Source of the DNA: CALVNN01 sp964393975 | GTDB taxonomy: Bacteria > Bacillota > Clostridia > Christensenellales > UBA1242 | Assembly: GCA_964393975.1 (NCBI GenBank) | Contig: CAYMVO010000017.1 | Location: 1-19,444, forward strand | DNA length: 19,444 nucleotides | Reading direction: 5' to 3' | Part shown: piece by piece, positions 8,191 through 16,838 of the stretch | Layout: each line of letters starts with the position of its first letter | How positions within the stretch are numbered: position 1 is the stretch's first letter | Translations under genes and position numbers: made by a program | Notes under the pieces: generated by a model | What the model was told of the DNA's origin: nothing | The model's database searches: none | The model's input: the letters and a program-made list of their open reading frames with translations, nothing else

Positions 8191-8654
8191 TGTGCGTCCT
8201 CTCTTGTGATATTTAAAGTGTTCATAACGATTTCTTCCTTTTCTCGCATAACGACTTTATCCACATCTTCAATATGGTCAAAACCGAACAAATGCAAAAG
8301 CCCGTGTACAAAAAGATAGCAAAACTCACGCTTGTACGAATGTCCATACTCCTCAGCTTGTGCTCTCGCTATTTTATCGCAAATGTAAATGTCGCCCAGA
8401 CAAAGCTCACCAGTTGCTCTATCCACATCAAACGGATTGCCCTCATTTGTAAAATCATTAGTAAGTAAAGGGAAAGACAACACATCGGTCGCTCTATCCA
8501 CATCTCTATACTTTTTATTTATGGCGTGAATAGTGTCCTCATCTACCACATCAAGTGTCACGGTCAAATTTTCATTGACCACACCCACAACATTTTTCAC
8601 AGTCTCAAAAACCAAATTCAAGTCTAATTCAGTCTCTTTATCGCAATATACCAT
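8187..8654 (-). CDS. ybeY: Endoribonuclease YbeY (rRNA maturation factor)
   Basis: YbeY is a zinc-dependent single-strand endoribonuclease for 16S rRNA 3'-end processing and 70S quality control. The 155-residue protein has the family signature HGLLHLFGFDH at 117-127, giving the three metal-binding histidines (117, 121, 127). The conserved RATDVLSFPL lies at 54-63. AAAGGAG stands 4 bases before the ATG. It begins 18 bases after the yqfD stop and overlaps era by 4 bases. Pairing with Era matches their shared role in 16S maturation. The phoH/ybeZ ATPase gene, usually immediately upstream, is missing. Confidence 0.95.
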   Translation of the reverse strand: MVYCDKETELDLNLVFETVKNVVGVVNENLTVTLDVVDEDTIHAINKKYRDVDRATDVLSFPLLTNDFTNEGNPFDVDRATGELCLGDIYICDKIARAQAEEYGHSYKREFCYLFVHGLLHLFGFDHIEDVDKVVMREKEEIVMNTLNITREDAQ

Positions 8655-8672
8655 AATTCTCCTTTATTTTCT

Positions 8673-9788
8673 TTAAGCAATATCGGTAAGCACTTTTAGA
8701 TAAGTCGTGACAAAATATGTCCCATTCACCTCTACAATATCGGTTTGTTCGCTCTGCACATCAAAATCAGCCTCTATCATTTCGTACGCCTTGTAAATAG
8801 ACTCTTTTACAAGTAAATCTTTTTCACTCGCAAAATCTCCGCCTTTCACCCTAACGAGTTCGTAGCATTTCTCCTGCACAATCATAAACGGCAAAAGTAA
8901 ATTTTTTTGCAGTGGTCGTGTGATTGTCTCAGTATCATAGTATTCATAGTCCACTTTTATGTGACTAGGAAATTCTATACCAAAGATCGACACACTATTT
9001 CTAACCATGCTATTACCTGACCTAACTAACTTTTCCTGACCATCTTGATATGTCACGCTACCTTTTGCGTACACGACCGCCTTTACACACCCTATCGCAC
9101 GCATACTGATAATGTCACCATCTTTACCCACCACATAAGGTGCTATCAGCACATCACCTTTACGAACAATATCGCCCACCTTTACCAGTGGCGTACCCTG
9201 TGTCACCACAATGCTTTGCACTATGCCATCCGCCTTCGCTACAATCGGTACCACAAGATTAGCATCTAGCGCTTCTTCGTACTCTTTTTCTTTGACGCTT
9301 ATCACAATACTACAACCTTTTGTGATAACGCTTACCATACTCAAATCATTAAATTTTTCTAGCAGTCTACCTTCAATCAGTTTGTTATCGACCTTATATA
9401 CACTACTACCTATATTATAATTCATTTCATCTAAAATTTCAACTACTGATTGCCTTTCTATTCGCATAAGTCCCAAAATTTCTATCCGCCATACACGAGT
9501 CTCCGCATAAAGAAACATACCACACGATAACAAAACGCCCACTATTACGCCAAGAGACCTTAGCAAATGCCTATATATTTGGCAAAACCCATAATACTCT
9601 TCACTCTCCACCTCAAACGACTTTGCCAACTTTTTAAACCGCTTATACCCTCTAAAATCTACCTCGACATCTATATAAACACCTTTTTTGTCAATAGATA
9701 ATATGCTTATACCTTTCTTTATAGATTGATTTACAAGCCTCTCTACATTACGCCCTTTGAGCCTTACCCTTACTCTACTAGTCCACAT
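8673..9788 (-). CDS. yqfD: Sporulation protein YqfD
   Basis: YqfD belongs to the PF06898 sporulation family; in Bacillus it is expressed under sigma-E in the mother cell. The 371-residue protein has a basic cytoplasmic N-terminus (WTSRVRVRLKGRNVERLVNQ). One membrane segment follows at about 78-97 (SLGVIVGVLLSCGMFLYAET). Beyond it lies a long extracytoplasmic part beginning with the family-typical VWRIEILGLMRIERQSVVE. The ATG at 9788 is chosen because GAGG stands 7 bases upstream. A GTG one codon earlier (9791) would give 372 residues. The ATG overlaps the yqfC stop by one base (TGATG), so the pair is translationally coupled. Confidence 0.9.
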   Translation of the reverse strand: MWTSRVRVRLKGRNVERLVNQSIKKGISILSIDKKGVYIDVEVDFRGYKRFKKLAKSFEVESEEYYGFCQIYRHLLRSLGVIVGVLLSCGMFLYAETRVWRIEILGLMRIERQSVVEILDEMNYNIGSSVYKVDNKLIEGRLLEKFNDLSMVSVITKGCSIVISVKEKEYEEALDANLVVPIVAKADGIVQSIVVTQGTPLVKVGDIVRKGDVLIAPYVVGKDGDIISMRAIGCVKAVVYAKGSVTYQDGQEKLVRSGNSMVRNSVSIFGIEFPSHIKVDYEYYDTETITRPLQKNLLLPFMIVQEKCYELVRVKGGDFASEKDLLVKESIYKAYEMIEADFDVQSEQTDIVEVNGTYFVTTYLKVLTDIA

Positions 9789-10045
9789 CACCTCACCTCA
9801 ACACTATTAATCTCACCCGTTATCATAACCATTTCCGTATCCATTTCTTTTAAGAATAACCGTTCACCTACAATGTAGATAGATTGTCTATTTTTGAGCC
9901 TAAATACGACCTCCTCTTCACTCAATGATAATAATTCCTTAAACCCCGCCAAATACATCGCCTTGCCACCAAAGTTAAAGTATCTATATCCAACACTTTC
10001 CGCATTTAATCCTACACGCTCTAATAAACAATCAAAACAATACAC
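9788..10045 (-). CDS. yqfC: Sporulation protein YqfC
   Basis: This is a small YqfC/YabP-family protein, the usual partner of YqfD in endospore formers. The 85-residue protein has the family pattern FNFGGKAMYLAGFKELLSLS, followed by an alternating beta-rich C-terminus ending MVMITGEINSVEVR. The start is taken as GTG 10045, because AAAGGAG lies 7 bases upstream. The frame stays open to a TTG at 10072, but that codon has no ribosome site and would put the Shine-Dalgarno inside the gene. It is first in the operon. No convincing sigma-A promoter was seen in the roughly 80 bases upstream, consistent with a sporulation sigma factor or weak promoter, which was not resolved. Confidence 0.87.
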   Translation of the reverse strand: MYCFDCLLERVGLNAESVGYRYFNFGGKAMYLAGFKELLSLSEEEVVFRLKNRQSIYIVGERLFLKEMDTEMVMITGEINSVEVR

Positions 10046-10116
10046 ACCCTTACTCCTTTGATAGGTTTTCAATATTTACATATATGCACTCATTTTATAA
10101 AATAAAACCCTCCAAA

Positions 10117-10158
10117 GAAAAAACCGCAACGACCTTATATGGTCTATTGCGATTTTTT
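10117..10158. terminator. Strong intrinsic terminator after the Ig-like lipoprotein gene
   Basis: Hairpin arms CGCAA-c-GACC (10125-10134) and GGTC-ta-TTGCG (10141-10151) enclose a six-base loop. The hairpin is flanked by an A-run on the left (10118-10123) and a T-run on the right (10153-10158), so it can work in both directions. On the minus strand it lies about 45 bases after the stop of the 1390-residue lipoprotein and separates it from yqfC. Confidence 0.85.
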
Positions 10159-10203
10159 AATTTTATTCAAAATATGGAATTTGTTATTCAAATTTTTACA
10201 CTG

Positions 10204-13200
10204 TTATGCCACTTTTTTATTTAGACCAAACACCGCACCCATTCCATTAAATAGGTAAACATTCATATAACCTTCGCTAGAGCTAAATGCACTCGTATCT
10301 GGCGCCAACATCCACCCATCTGCACCAGGTACACCAACTGTTCCATTAAATGTTTGTAGTACTGCCATTTGTGAAAGCGTTGATGATATCGCATCCTCAC
10401 TCATACCATTTTGAGCAAGTGTAGTATAAATATTCGTCTTTACACTTGCAATAGCTGTACTACCGACATCTAGCCCATTGGTATACTTTTCATCGGTATC
10501 GGTAAATGTACCACGAATTACACTATTAGTTAGCCCCTCAACGCTACTTGATTTGTACACCGCTATAAGATTAATCTTTTCACCTGTAGTATCACATAGA
10601 GTATTACCATAAGGAGTTACTAATTGATTCATCGCCTTTATTGAGCTTACTAGCGCTCCTGAACCTTCATAAATCGCAAACCATCCCTCGGTACCTGCGA
10701 CATAAGACTCTAAAATCGAATTAGTTACTTTGACATTCGTTATATAACCACCCTCACCTGTCGTTTCATTATTTCCAACGTGGTCACAAATCATTACAGG
10801 TCCACCTGCACCTATCATAATCGAGTCAATTATTCTAACATCTCTACATCCCCAAGGATATAGCAATGTCTGGTATGCGTCAAAGGCATTAACCTTTTCT
10901 AATTTAATTATACTGCTATCAGAAGCTTTGTTATTACCTTCAAACAAATATGAAATATACCAACCTTGTGAGACATTGTTGTACGCTGAGAAACTAACAC
11001 CTGCTTTTGTCTTCATAAACATAACACAGCCAGAGGTATCTGCGTTTTCTGATTTTTTACCATTTCCAAATAAAGCAATATTGTTTAAATTATAATTAGC
11101 ATTTGTATAACCTACAGAGGTAAACCCAAACAATGCAGTATGTACGGTGATCGCATCCCCTTCCGTCACAACAGGCCAAGTATCATCAACCTCTTGGCGA
11201 ACAATCAAAGGTAGTTCTTGTGCTGATAGTTTAAAGTAATTTCCTTCTATAGTAAATGTTGCACCCTCATTTATTGTTCTATGGTATATCAAACCAAGGT
11301 CGTCAAAATAACGATCCTTTAGCGAGCCCACCACCTTATCATAATCACTATCTGAAGAATTGATCTCATCCTTAGTGAAGAAATGAACAGATGGAATATC
11401 GTCTTTCGTTATTGATATATCGCTATGAAGTACAAGTCCGTGTATATTCTTGCTTAGTTCTAACTCTTCAGTGGTCTTCTTTTCACTCCATTTGCTTAAA
11501 GAGTTTACATTATCAAACATACTTAAGTCTTTCGCATTGTATACATTGTATGCGTTAACGACATTAAATTCAAGTTGACTCACGCTGACCTTTTCCACCT
11601 CATCAGCATAAACTCTATAAGGTAACATTTCAATCTTGAACTTGTTATTTTCCGCAAGCGTAGTAAACTTGAATGTATGCAAAGTATCATCAATCGTTAC
11701 ATAAGAAGAAAGGTCATTTGATAATAATTCGTACTCACTACTCTCGCCATTCCACAAGTAAACCTTGATGTTTGCTTTAAACTCTGTGATTTCATTAGTG
11801 TTGCTATCCTTAATAATAGGTGCGAACACAAACTCGTTTTCATTACCAACGACATATTCGTTGCTTAAATCGGTAAACCCAATGTTGCCATTTGATCCTG
11901 TGCTGGTAAATGTGTTTTTATTGACTGAATTTTTATTGTAGACATCTACAAATGTTGGATTGCTATAACCCATTATTTTATATGTTCTTAGTACACTTAT
12001 GCTCTTTTTCGCTGAAAACTCGCCATAAGTCACAGTCAAGTCAAACTCGCCTTCTTTTGTACTATCAAATGTACCCGTCTCAAACCCACTCGTGATTTCT
12101 TCATTCGAAGTACTCTTATAGGTTAGCACCAAAATTAGACTACTAGTATCAAGTGTATCACCCATTTTTACGCTACTTGCTACTGAATTATCTTTTATAC
12201 TTACACTAGCTAACACATCATATATGGTGACCTCGACAGTCTTTGTTACCGTAGTGCCGTCTTTTGTATAACTGATTTCTAGTGTTTGTTTGCCAACCTT
12301 ATTTATATCCAACCCAGCGAAAGTCAAACTACCACTAACATCTTCGGTCGCACCTGACAAATACTCCACGCTTGCAGTGATATTAGAGTAGTCATACTCT
12401 ACGCCATATTCACTTTCGGTTACAGGAACGACAACGTTTACTAATTTGCTGATTTTGTCAATGACTCTTATATTCATACTAGTAGTCTTCGTCACCGTAC
12501 TACCGTCTACTTTTCGCATTGAATAAGAGAATGTAATAGCTTGCTCACCTAATGTAGTGTTACTAAACCCACTTGCGTTATTTTCCGCATTTACGATAGC
12601 TGTATTATTATCAGTGTACAAAGCCAATATCTCAACGTCTGACAAGTCTAACTCTTCACCATAGGTCAAAGTATCTATTAAGCTATCTTCATTAATAGAG
12701 ATAGACATCAAATATGCCTTAACTGTAACGACCTTTGTCGCACTCTTTCCCTTATAGGACACTTCCAAAGTTTGCTCGCCGTGTACAGCGGTGTCGATGC
12801 CCTTAGTAATCTTTATCTCATTTTCGCCTGTAGTATATTCACTAGCATTTAGGACTTGAGTCAATTCATTAGCATAAGTCACCTCAATTTGAAGATTAGA
12901 TGTATCAAATGTCCCATTATAATCTACTTCACTTGCTACCGAACTATTTACAATTTCAATAGATTCCACCTCTAGCGAAGGTACATCAGTCCAGTTTTCA
13001 ATAACATTAATTTTAATTTCTTTTGTTTTTCCATTGTAGCTAACTGTTAAGCCTTTTTCGCCAAGAGTTGTTGTGTCGATGTTAGAAAAACTAACGTTAT
13101 TATATTCTTCTGTTCCATTTAAAACAACTTCATTTTTTGTGTATACTGCTACGATCTTAAATTTTGCACATACATTTGCTTTTTCGGTCTCCCAATCAGT

Positions 13201-14376
13201 ACCTCGCAAAACATATCCTGTCGTAGCATCACTTGCATCAACCGCTTCAACCTTTATGCTTTCTAGTTCCTCATAAACCTCAACTTGTTTGGTTGTGGTC
13301 ACATAATCGGTTACGGTCGCATCTTTGTATTTAATAGTTAGCGTTTGACTGCCTAGTTCGTTTGGAGTCTTATTGTATCCTGTTATCACGATATTTTCGG
13401 TCACTTGCACTTGAGTATCATTGTTATAATACGCGATAATTTTTACATTTGAGGTGTCTAAATCGGTATTATATTTCACCCTATCAACAATACCACTAAC
13501 ATAACTAATGCTAGTAAGTTTTGCATAGACTCTAACATTTATCTCATCAAAAATATTCTCATCCGCCTTTAACGCTACTCGCACAACATTATCATCTTTG
13601 ATATTGTCTTTACTATTTGTATCCAAACTAGAAATTATGAGTTCGTCATTAGCAAAGTCTTTAGTAGTGCCGTCAGAGTAAGTACCTATCGCCGTAACCT
13701 TAGAAGAGTCAAAACTCCCTTTAAACGCTACCGACTTATATTTATCCTCCACCTTAGCCTCTATCTTGGTCAAATACTTTTGCACTTCATAGTCAAACGT
13801 ACACTCTTTATTTTGATATTTAATCTTTAATGTATGATTTCCGACCACATTTGTTGCATCATTTTCTAAGACAATACCCTCCGTCAAACTACCATTTGTC
13901 ATTATATTTACGGTCGCAGTACTATCATCCGAATATTTTAGCACTAGTTTTGCGTTTTGCAAGTCCAATTTACCATTATTGCTATTGTGCAAAACTTTAT
14001 CGTTTATATCCGTAACACTTAGCGAACTTAAGGTCGCATATACATTAATGGTAACCCTTACCTCATACGCCTCATAAGAAACGACCAATTCCTTTTCACC
14101 CACTGTTGAGGTGTCAATAGTAGATATTTCACATTCAGAAGGAGTAATATTCCTCTCTTTCCCGCTAGACAACCTAGCAATCACCTCAATAAACTCTGTA
14201 GAAAAGTCACTATTATGAGCGACCTCGGTTTGTACCGATCCTTCCTTTATATAAATTTCCTTAATCTTGTCTGAATCTCCACCCAAAAAGCCACATCCAC
14301 TCAATAATACACTCGTGATGGAAACAAACAAGCACATTAAAAGTGATAGCATAATTGATTTCTTTTTACTCTCCAT
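10204..14376 (-). CDS. Large surface lipoprotein with nine Ig-like (Big_3-type) repeats and an unrecognised C-terminal domain
   Basis: The 1390-residue protein starts with a lipoprotein signal. A basic MESKKKS and hydrophobic stretch lead to the lipobox LLSGC (Cys28), predicting lipid anchoring on the outer face of the membrane. Residues about 38-800 are nine tandem beta domains of roughly 70-100 residues. Their recurring elements are a DTSN/LDTSxL-like strand, YxDGT/YxNxT, an LGEQTL/VGKQTLEISY turn and a closing VxVY strand, as in group 3 bacterial Ig-like domains. Residues 801-1390 are not such repeats. They carry short asparagine/glycine-rich strand-turn stretches (NLNNIALFGNGKK, VRIIDSIMIGAGGPVMICD, ITNVKVTNSILESY) that suggest a right-handed beta-helix, as in many carbohydrate-binding or degrading proteins. 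No catalytic motif, LPxTG or SLH anchor was seen. AAAGGAG stands 5 bases before the ATG. Function unknown; adhesion or glycan interaction is inference. Confidence 0.85.
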   Translation of the reverse strand: MESKKKSIMLSLLMCLFVSITSVLLSGCGFLGGDSDKIKEIYIKEGSVQTEVAHNSDFSTEFIEVIARLSSGKERNITPSECEISTIDTSTVGEKELVVSYEAYEVRVTINVYATLSSLSVTDINDKVLHNSNNGKLDLQNAKLVLKYSDDSTATVNIMTNGSLTEGIVLENDATNVVGNHTLKIKYQNKECTFDYEVQKYLTKIEAKVEDKYKSVAFKGSFDSSKVTAIGTYSDGTTKDFANDELIISSLDTNSKDNIKDDNVVRVALKADENIFDEINVRVYAKLTSISYVSGIVDRVKYNTDLDTSNVKIIAYYNNDTQVQVTENIVITGYNKTPNELGSQTLTIKYKDATVTDYVTTTKQVEVYEELESIKVEAVDASDATTGYVLRGTDWETEKANVCAKFKIVAVYTKNEVVLNGTEEYNNVSFSNIDTTTLGEKGLTVSYNGKTKEIKINVIENWTDVPSLEVESIEIVNSSVASEVDYNGTFDTSNLQIEVTYANELTQVLNASEYTTGENEIKITKGIDTAVHGEQTLEVSYKGKSATKVVTVKAYLMSISINEDSLIDTLTYGEELDLSDVEILALYTDNNTAIVNAENNASGFSNTTLGEQAITFSYSMRKVDGSTVTKTTSMNIRVIDKISKLVNVVVPVTESEYGVEYDYSNITASVEYLSGATEDVSGSLTFAGLDINKVGKQTLEISYTKDGTTVTKTVEVTIYDVLASVSIKDNSVASSVKMGDTLDTSSLILVLTYKSTSNEEITSGFETGTFDSTKEGEFDLTVTYGEFSAKKSISVLRTYKIMGYSNPTFVDVYNKNSVNKNTFTSTGSNGNIGFTDLSNEYVVGNENEFVFAPIIKDSNTNEITEFKANIKVYLWNGESSEYELLSNDLSSYVTIDDTLHTFKFTTLAENNKFKIEMLPYRVYADEVEKVSVSQLEFNVVNAYNVYNAKDLSMFDNVNSLSKWSEKKTTEELELSKNIHGLVLHSDISITKDDIPSVHFFTKDEINSSDSDYDKVVGSLKDRYFDDLGLIYHRTINEGATFTIEGNYFKLSAQELPLIVRQEVDDTWPVVTEGDAITVHTALFGFTSVGYTNANYNLNNIALFGNGKKSENADTSGCVMFMKTKAGVSFSAYNNVSQGWYISYLFEGNNKASDSSIIKLEKVNAFDAYQTLLYPWGCRDVRIIDSIMIGAGGPVMICDHVGNNETTGEGGYITNVKVTNSILESYVAGTEGWFAIYEGSGALVSSIKAMNQLVTPYGNTLCDTTGEKINLIAVYKSSSVEGLTNSVIRGTFTDTDEKYTNGLDVGSTAIASVKTNIYTTLAQNGMSEDAISSTLSQMAVLQTFNGTVGVPGADGWMLAPDTSAFSSSEGYMNVYLFNGMGAVFGLNKKVA
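11977..14265 (-). repeat. Nine tandem Ig-like domain repeats within the lipoprotein gene
   Basis: Approximate residue borders are 38-115, 116-203, 204-286, 287-370, 371-467, 468-556, 557-641, 642-722 and 723-800. Identity is low and mostly limited to key positions. For example, NSSVASEV (repeat 6) resembles NSVASSV (repeat 9), and TVGEKEL, TLGEKGL, HGEQTL, LGEQAI and VGKQTL recur at the same place. The repeats are therefore old and diverged rather than freshly duplicated. Borders are estimates. Confidence 0.75.
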
Positions 14377-14424
14377 ATTTTCTCCTTTATTAGATTATTT
14401 TTTGCAAAATTTTATACAAAATAC

Positions 14425-14453
14425 ATTCTATCAAACTTTCCTAAAAAAAGCAA
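14425..14453 (-). promoter_or_regulatory. Probable sigma-A promoter of the Ig-like lipoprotein gene
   Basis: On the minus strand there is a -35 TTGCTT (14453-14448), a 17-base spacer and a -10 TAGAAT (14430-14425). It lies about 50 bases before the ATG, in the gap after the small anchored-protein gene. No hairpin terminator was seen in that gap, so this gene may also be reached by read-through. Confidence 0.45.
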
Positions 14454-14475
14454 TCAAAAACAACCAAAATTATTT

Positions 14476-14994
14476 TTATACGACATAAACTTTTATAATA
14501 GCACCCGTTCCATAACGCCCACTATTCGTCGGATTTATGTGTATATCAAAGGCAATGTTTTGTTTGAACACCAATAATTGACCGCGACTAGAAAGCTCTA
14601 TATCCTGTCTCCCCTCATAATCAACGGTTGAATGACAAGTGAATTTTATACTCTCCTCCTTTGTATCCGCCACATCGCCTGTATCATAGGTCACATAGGA
14701 TATCAAAGATAACGCGACATATTTTCTATCTATCTCTTCACCGTTTTTCTCAAACTTTGCTACTTGATATTTATTAAAATCAATCAATAGTTTATACTGC
14801 TTGTTTCCCGTAGTCGTATCACTCGCAAGCTCTTCAAACGTAAAACAATCAGGGTTTTCCGCTTCTACACTCATATCAATTGATTTTACGTACTTCACCT
14901 CATCATAGACCTTGATTTTCATACCAAAAAAACCTATCACAGCGATAGAAGCAAGGTATATTAAAATAATCAATAAAATTGTTGTCTTCTTCAT
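14476..14994 (-). CDS. Small membrane-anchored extracytoplasmic protein of unknown function
   Basis: I do not recognise this 172-residue protein. A two-lysine N-terminus precedes a hydrophobic segment (about 5-25, ILLIILIYLASIAVIGFFGM) that could be a signal anchor. There is no lipobox and no clear cleavage site. The rest looks beta-rich and extracytoplasmic, ending NSGRYGTGAIIKVYVV, and could be a single Ig-like sandwich, though no family signature is visible. The ATG at 14994 is chosen because AAGGA stands just upstream. An in-frame ATG at 15006 has no ribosome site. It lies between the exporter permease and the large lipoprotein on the same strand, so it may be an accessory to either; this is inference from position. 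Confidence 0.75.
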   Translation of the reverse strand: MKKTTILLIILIYLASIAVIGFFGMKIKVYDEVKYVKSIDMSVEAENPDCFTFEELASDTTTGNKQYKLLIDFNKYQVAKFEKNGEEIDRKYVALSLISYVTYDTGDVADTKEESIKFTCHSTVDYEGRQDIELSSRGQLLVFKQNIAFDIHINPTNSGRYGTGAIIKVYVV

Positions 14995-15061
14995 AATTCC
15001 TTCCATAAATTATTTTTTTAAATCTTCATAGCACAAGTCTAAAGTGTTTTCATCACTATTT

Positions 15062-15090
15062 TTATAACCTCGTAACGCAATCACCAGCAA
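15062..15090 (-). promoter_or_regulatory. Possible promoter of the small anchored-protein gene
   Basis: On the minus strand TTGCTG (15090-15085) and TTATAA (15067-15062) are separated by 17 bases. An alternative -10 TATAAA is shifted by one base, with an 18-base spacer. It lies within the 113-base gap after the permease stop. A small inverted repeat AGCAA/TTGCT at 15086-15100 overlaps the -35 but has no T-run, so it is not a terminator. Whether it has any role is unknown. Confidence 0.4.
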
Positions 15091-15119
15091 TTTTCTTGCT
15101 AATTAAAATACTGCTTTTA

Positions 15120-16838
15120 CTACTTTTCTTTGTAATACAACTTGACCTTTGTGTAAAATAAATACACTCGTATAGCACAAAAAACAAGTGATAAAAATAA
15201 TAGTTTTATAAATACCACCCTCACATCTTCCTTTAATAAAAAGAAACTAATGAACGCTACGACAAACGCTATACTAAAAGCCAATATAGTACTCTTTCGC
15301 TCGTTTGGATTTTTTTGCGTTTTACCTGTTGTTTGATATTGTTGGTTTTGAGGGTTCATCACATCCAATTCCGCGCTCCAATACAAATGTCCTAAATACA
15401 CACATATAATGGATATAGTTAGCATAATAGTTTGTATCACACCAATATTAGCAAAAATGTTTATTATAATGGTTGATGCTATGATAGACACTATACAAAT
15501 ACCAGCATTAAGCACTAATTTACCAGTAAGTGGCACACCAAAAGGTGCAGGGACGATTTTATTTATATACGCACTATTCCCTTCGCTACTAAAAATGCTA
15601 GAAATGATAATATTGCTAGATAGCGTCATAAGAAGAATAATCAACACATTAAACGCTATGCCCATATAATCACCTAAAATTTTTGTATCCATTGCACCTA
15701 TCATTTTGTTTTGAAGCAACACTGCAATAGGTGTTAGTACCGCCACCAAAAGCACACTATAAATCAAACTCGGTGTTCTCAACTCTTGTTTTGATTGTTG
15801 TATTGTAGCGCTACTTAATTGATTGTGCTTATGATTTTTCTTGTTTATTTTATTTTCATTCTTTTTATACTCAAATGGTGAACTGACCATTTTTAAAAAT
15901 AATGGTTTAGATAATAGCACTACTCCAGCAATGCAAAAACCTATTATCCCCACGCAAACACCTAATGTTTTTAGGTTGTTTATGGTAAACGGATTGAATA
16001 TAATAGCATTATAACTCATCCCCGTAATAAGTTGTGTGAAATAGTCAAACACTACAAAACTTCCCGCAAAATCTTTCAAAAAGTCTTGAATGTTCCAATA
16101 TATTTTTCCCCAATCTCTAACAAGGTCAATATCTGTAGGTATGAGACTTATCGCACCTACCACAAGAACACCAAGTATCCCTAAGCACACGACCGCCAAA
16201 AACAATTCTATAATCTTATTCTTTTTAATTATTTGCGTAACTAGCATTGCAGGAATTGATAATAGTCCACTCAAGGTAATAGTAAGGATTGTAATAAATA
16301 TTATAGAAAGTACGCTCCAAACATAATAGAACAACGGCAATCCCATACAAAGCCCATAAGCGATTAAAAATGGCAATATGTAACTCGCATTTCTAATCAA
16401 CTCATAAATGTAACACACGATTAGTTTTGAGAAAAACACCTTTCCATTACTCACAGGCATTGTCAATAGCACAGGGTTATCTTTTGAAAAATACAAAGTC
16501 TTTGTGACATTCGCCAAACACGACATAAACGACAGCAAAAGTAATATCGTCATCAACACTAAAAGCACCCTAAAATTTAGCGTTTTCAAAAACGAAAATA
16601 GTCCAAGACCAACCACTAGTGAAAATATCACATAAACCGAAGCTGTCACTATAACAAATAACAAAATACTATATATGATTTTAAACAAAGTCTTTTTCTT
16701 ACTTTTTAGAAAAGAAAAATCAATTTTATCTTTTAACTGAAGCATTACAAGTGCATCAAGTCCGCCTAATATTTTTTTGCCGACTTTATTTTGCGAAGCA
16801 TTTTCTTTTGCTGATCTAGCGCCTAAAACACTTTTCAT
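15120..16838 (-). CDS. ABC exporter permease
   Basis: This 572-residue polytopic membrane protein has about 12 hydrophobic segments in two halves, split by a polar, Lys/Asn/Gln-rich loop at about 322-355. It resembles the putative ABC-exporter permeases of Firmicutes. After the second segment comes YFSKDNPVLLTMPVSNGKVF (117-136), which matches their SKD...LL..P pattern. In the second half is SIFSSEGNSAYINKIVPAPFG. The ATG overlaps the stop of the upstream fusion ATPase gene by 4 bases (ATGA), with AAGGATGACC just before it. The pair are thus translationally coupled and almost certainly form one transporter. The substrate is not shown by sequence. Confidence 0.85.
   Translation of the reverse strand: MKSVLGARSAKENASQNKVGKKILGGLDALVMLQLKDKIDFSFLKSKKKTLFKIIYSILLFVIVTASVYVIFSLVVGLGLFSFLKTLNFRVLLVLMTILLLLSFMSCLANVTKTLYFSKDNPVLLTMPVSNGKVFFSKLIVCYIYELIRNASYILPFLIAYGLCMGLPLFYYVWSVLSIIFITILTITLSGLLSIPAMLVTQIIKKNKIIELFLAVVCLGILGVLVVGAISLIPTDIDLVRDWGKIYWNIQDFLKDFAGSFVVFDYFTQLITGMSYNAIIFNPFTINNLKTLGVCVGIIGFCIAGVVLLSKPLFLKMVSSPFEYKKNENKINKKNHKHNQLSSATIQQSKQELRTPSLIYSVLLVAVLTPIAVLLQNKMIGAMDTKILGDYMGIAFNVLIILLMTLSSNIIISSIFSSEGNSAYINKIVPAPFGVPLTGKLVLNAGICIVSIIASTIIINIFANIGVIQTIMLTISIICVYLGHLYWSAELDVMNPQNQQYQTTGKTQKNPNERKSTILAFSIAFVVAFISFFLLKEDVRVVFIKLLFLSLVFCAIRVYLFYTKVKLYYKEK

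Noticed and set aside
11977..14265. CRISPR array or short tandem repeats
   Set aside because: The repetitiveness is at the protein-domain level, with diverged copies of about 80 residues and no constant DNA repeat with spacers.
15086..15100. Hairpin AGCAA/TTGCT as a terminator of the transporter operon
   Set aside because: The stem has only five pairs and no T-run follows on the minus strand.
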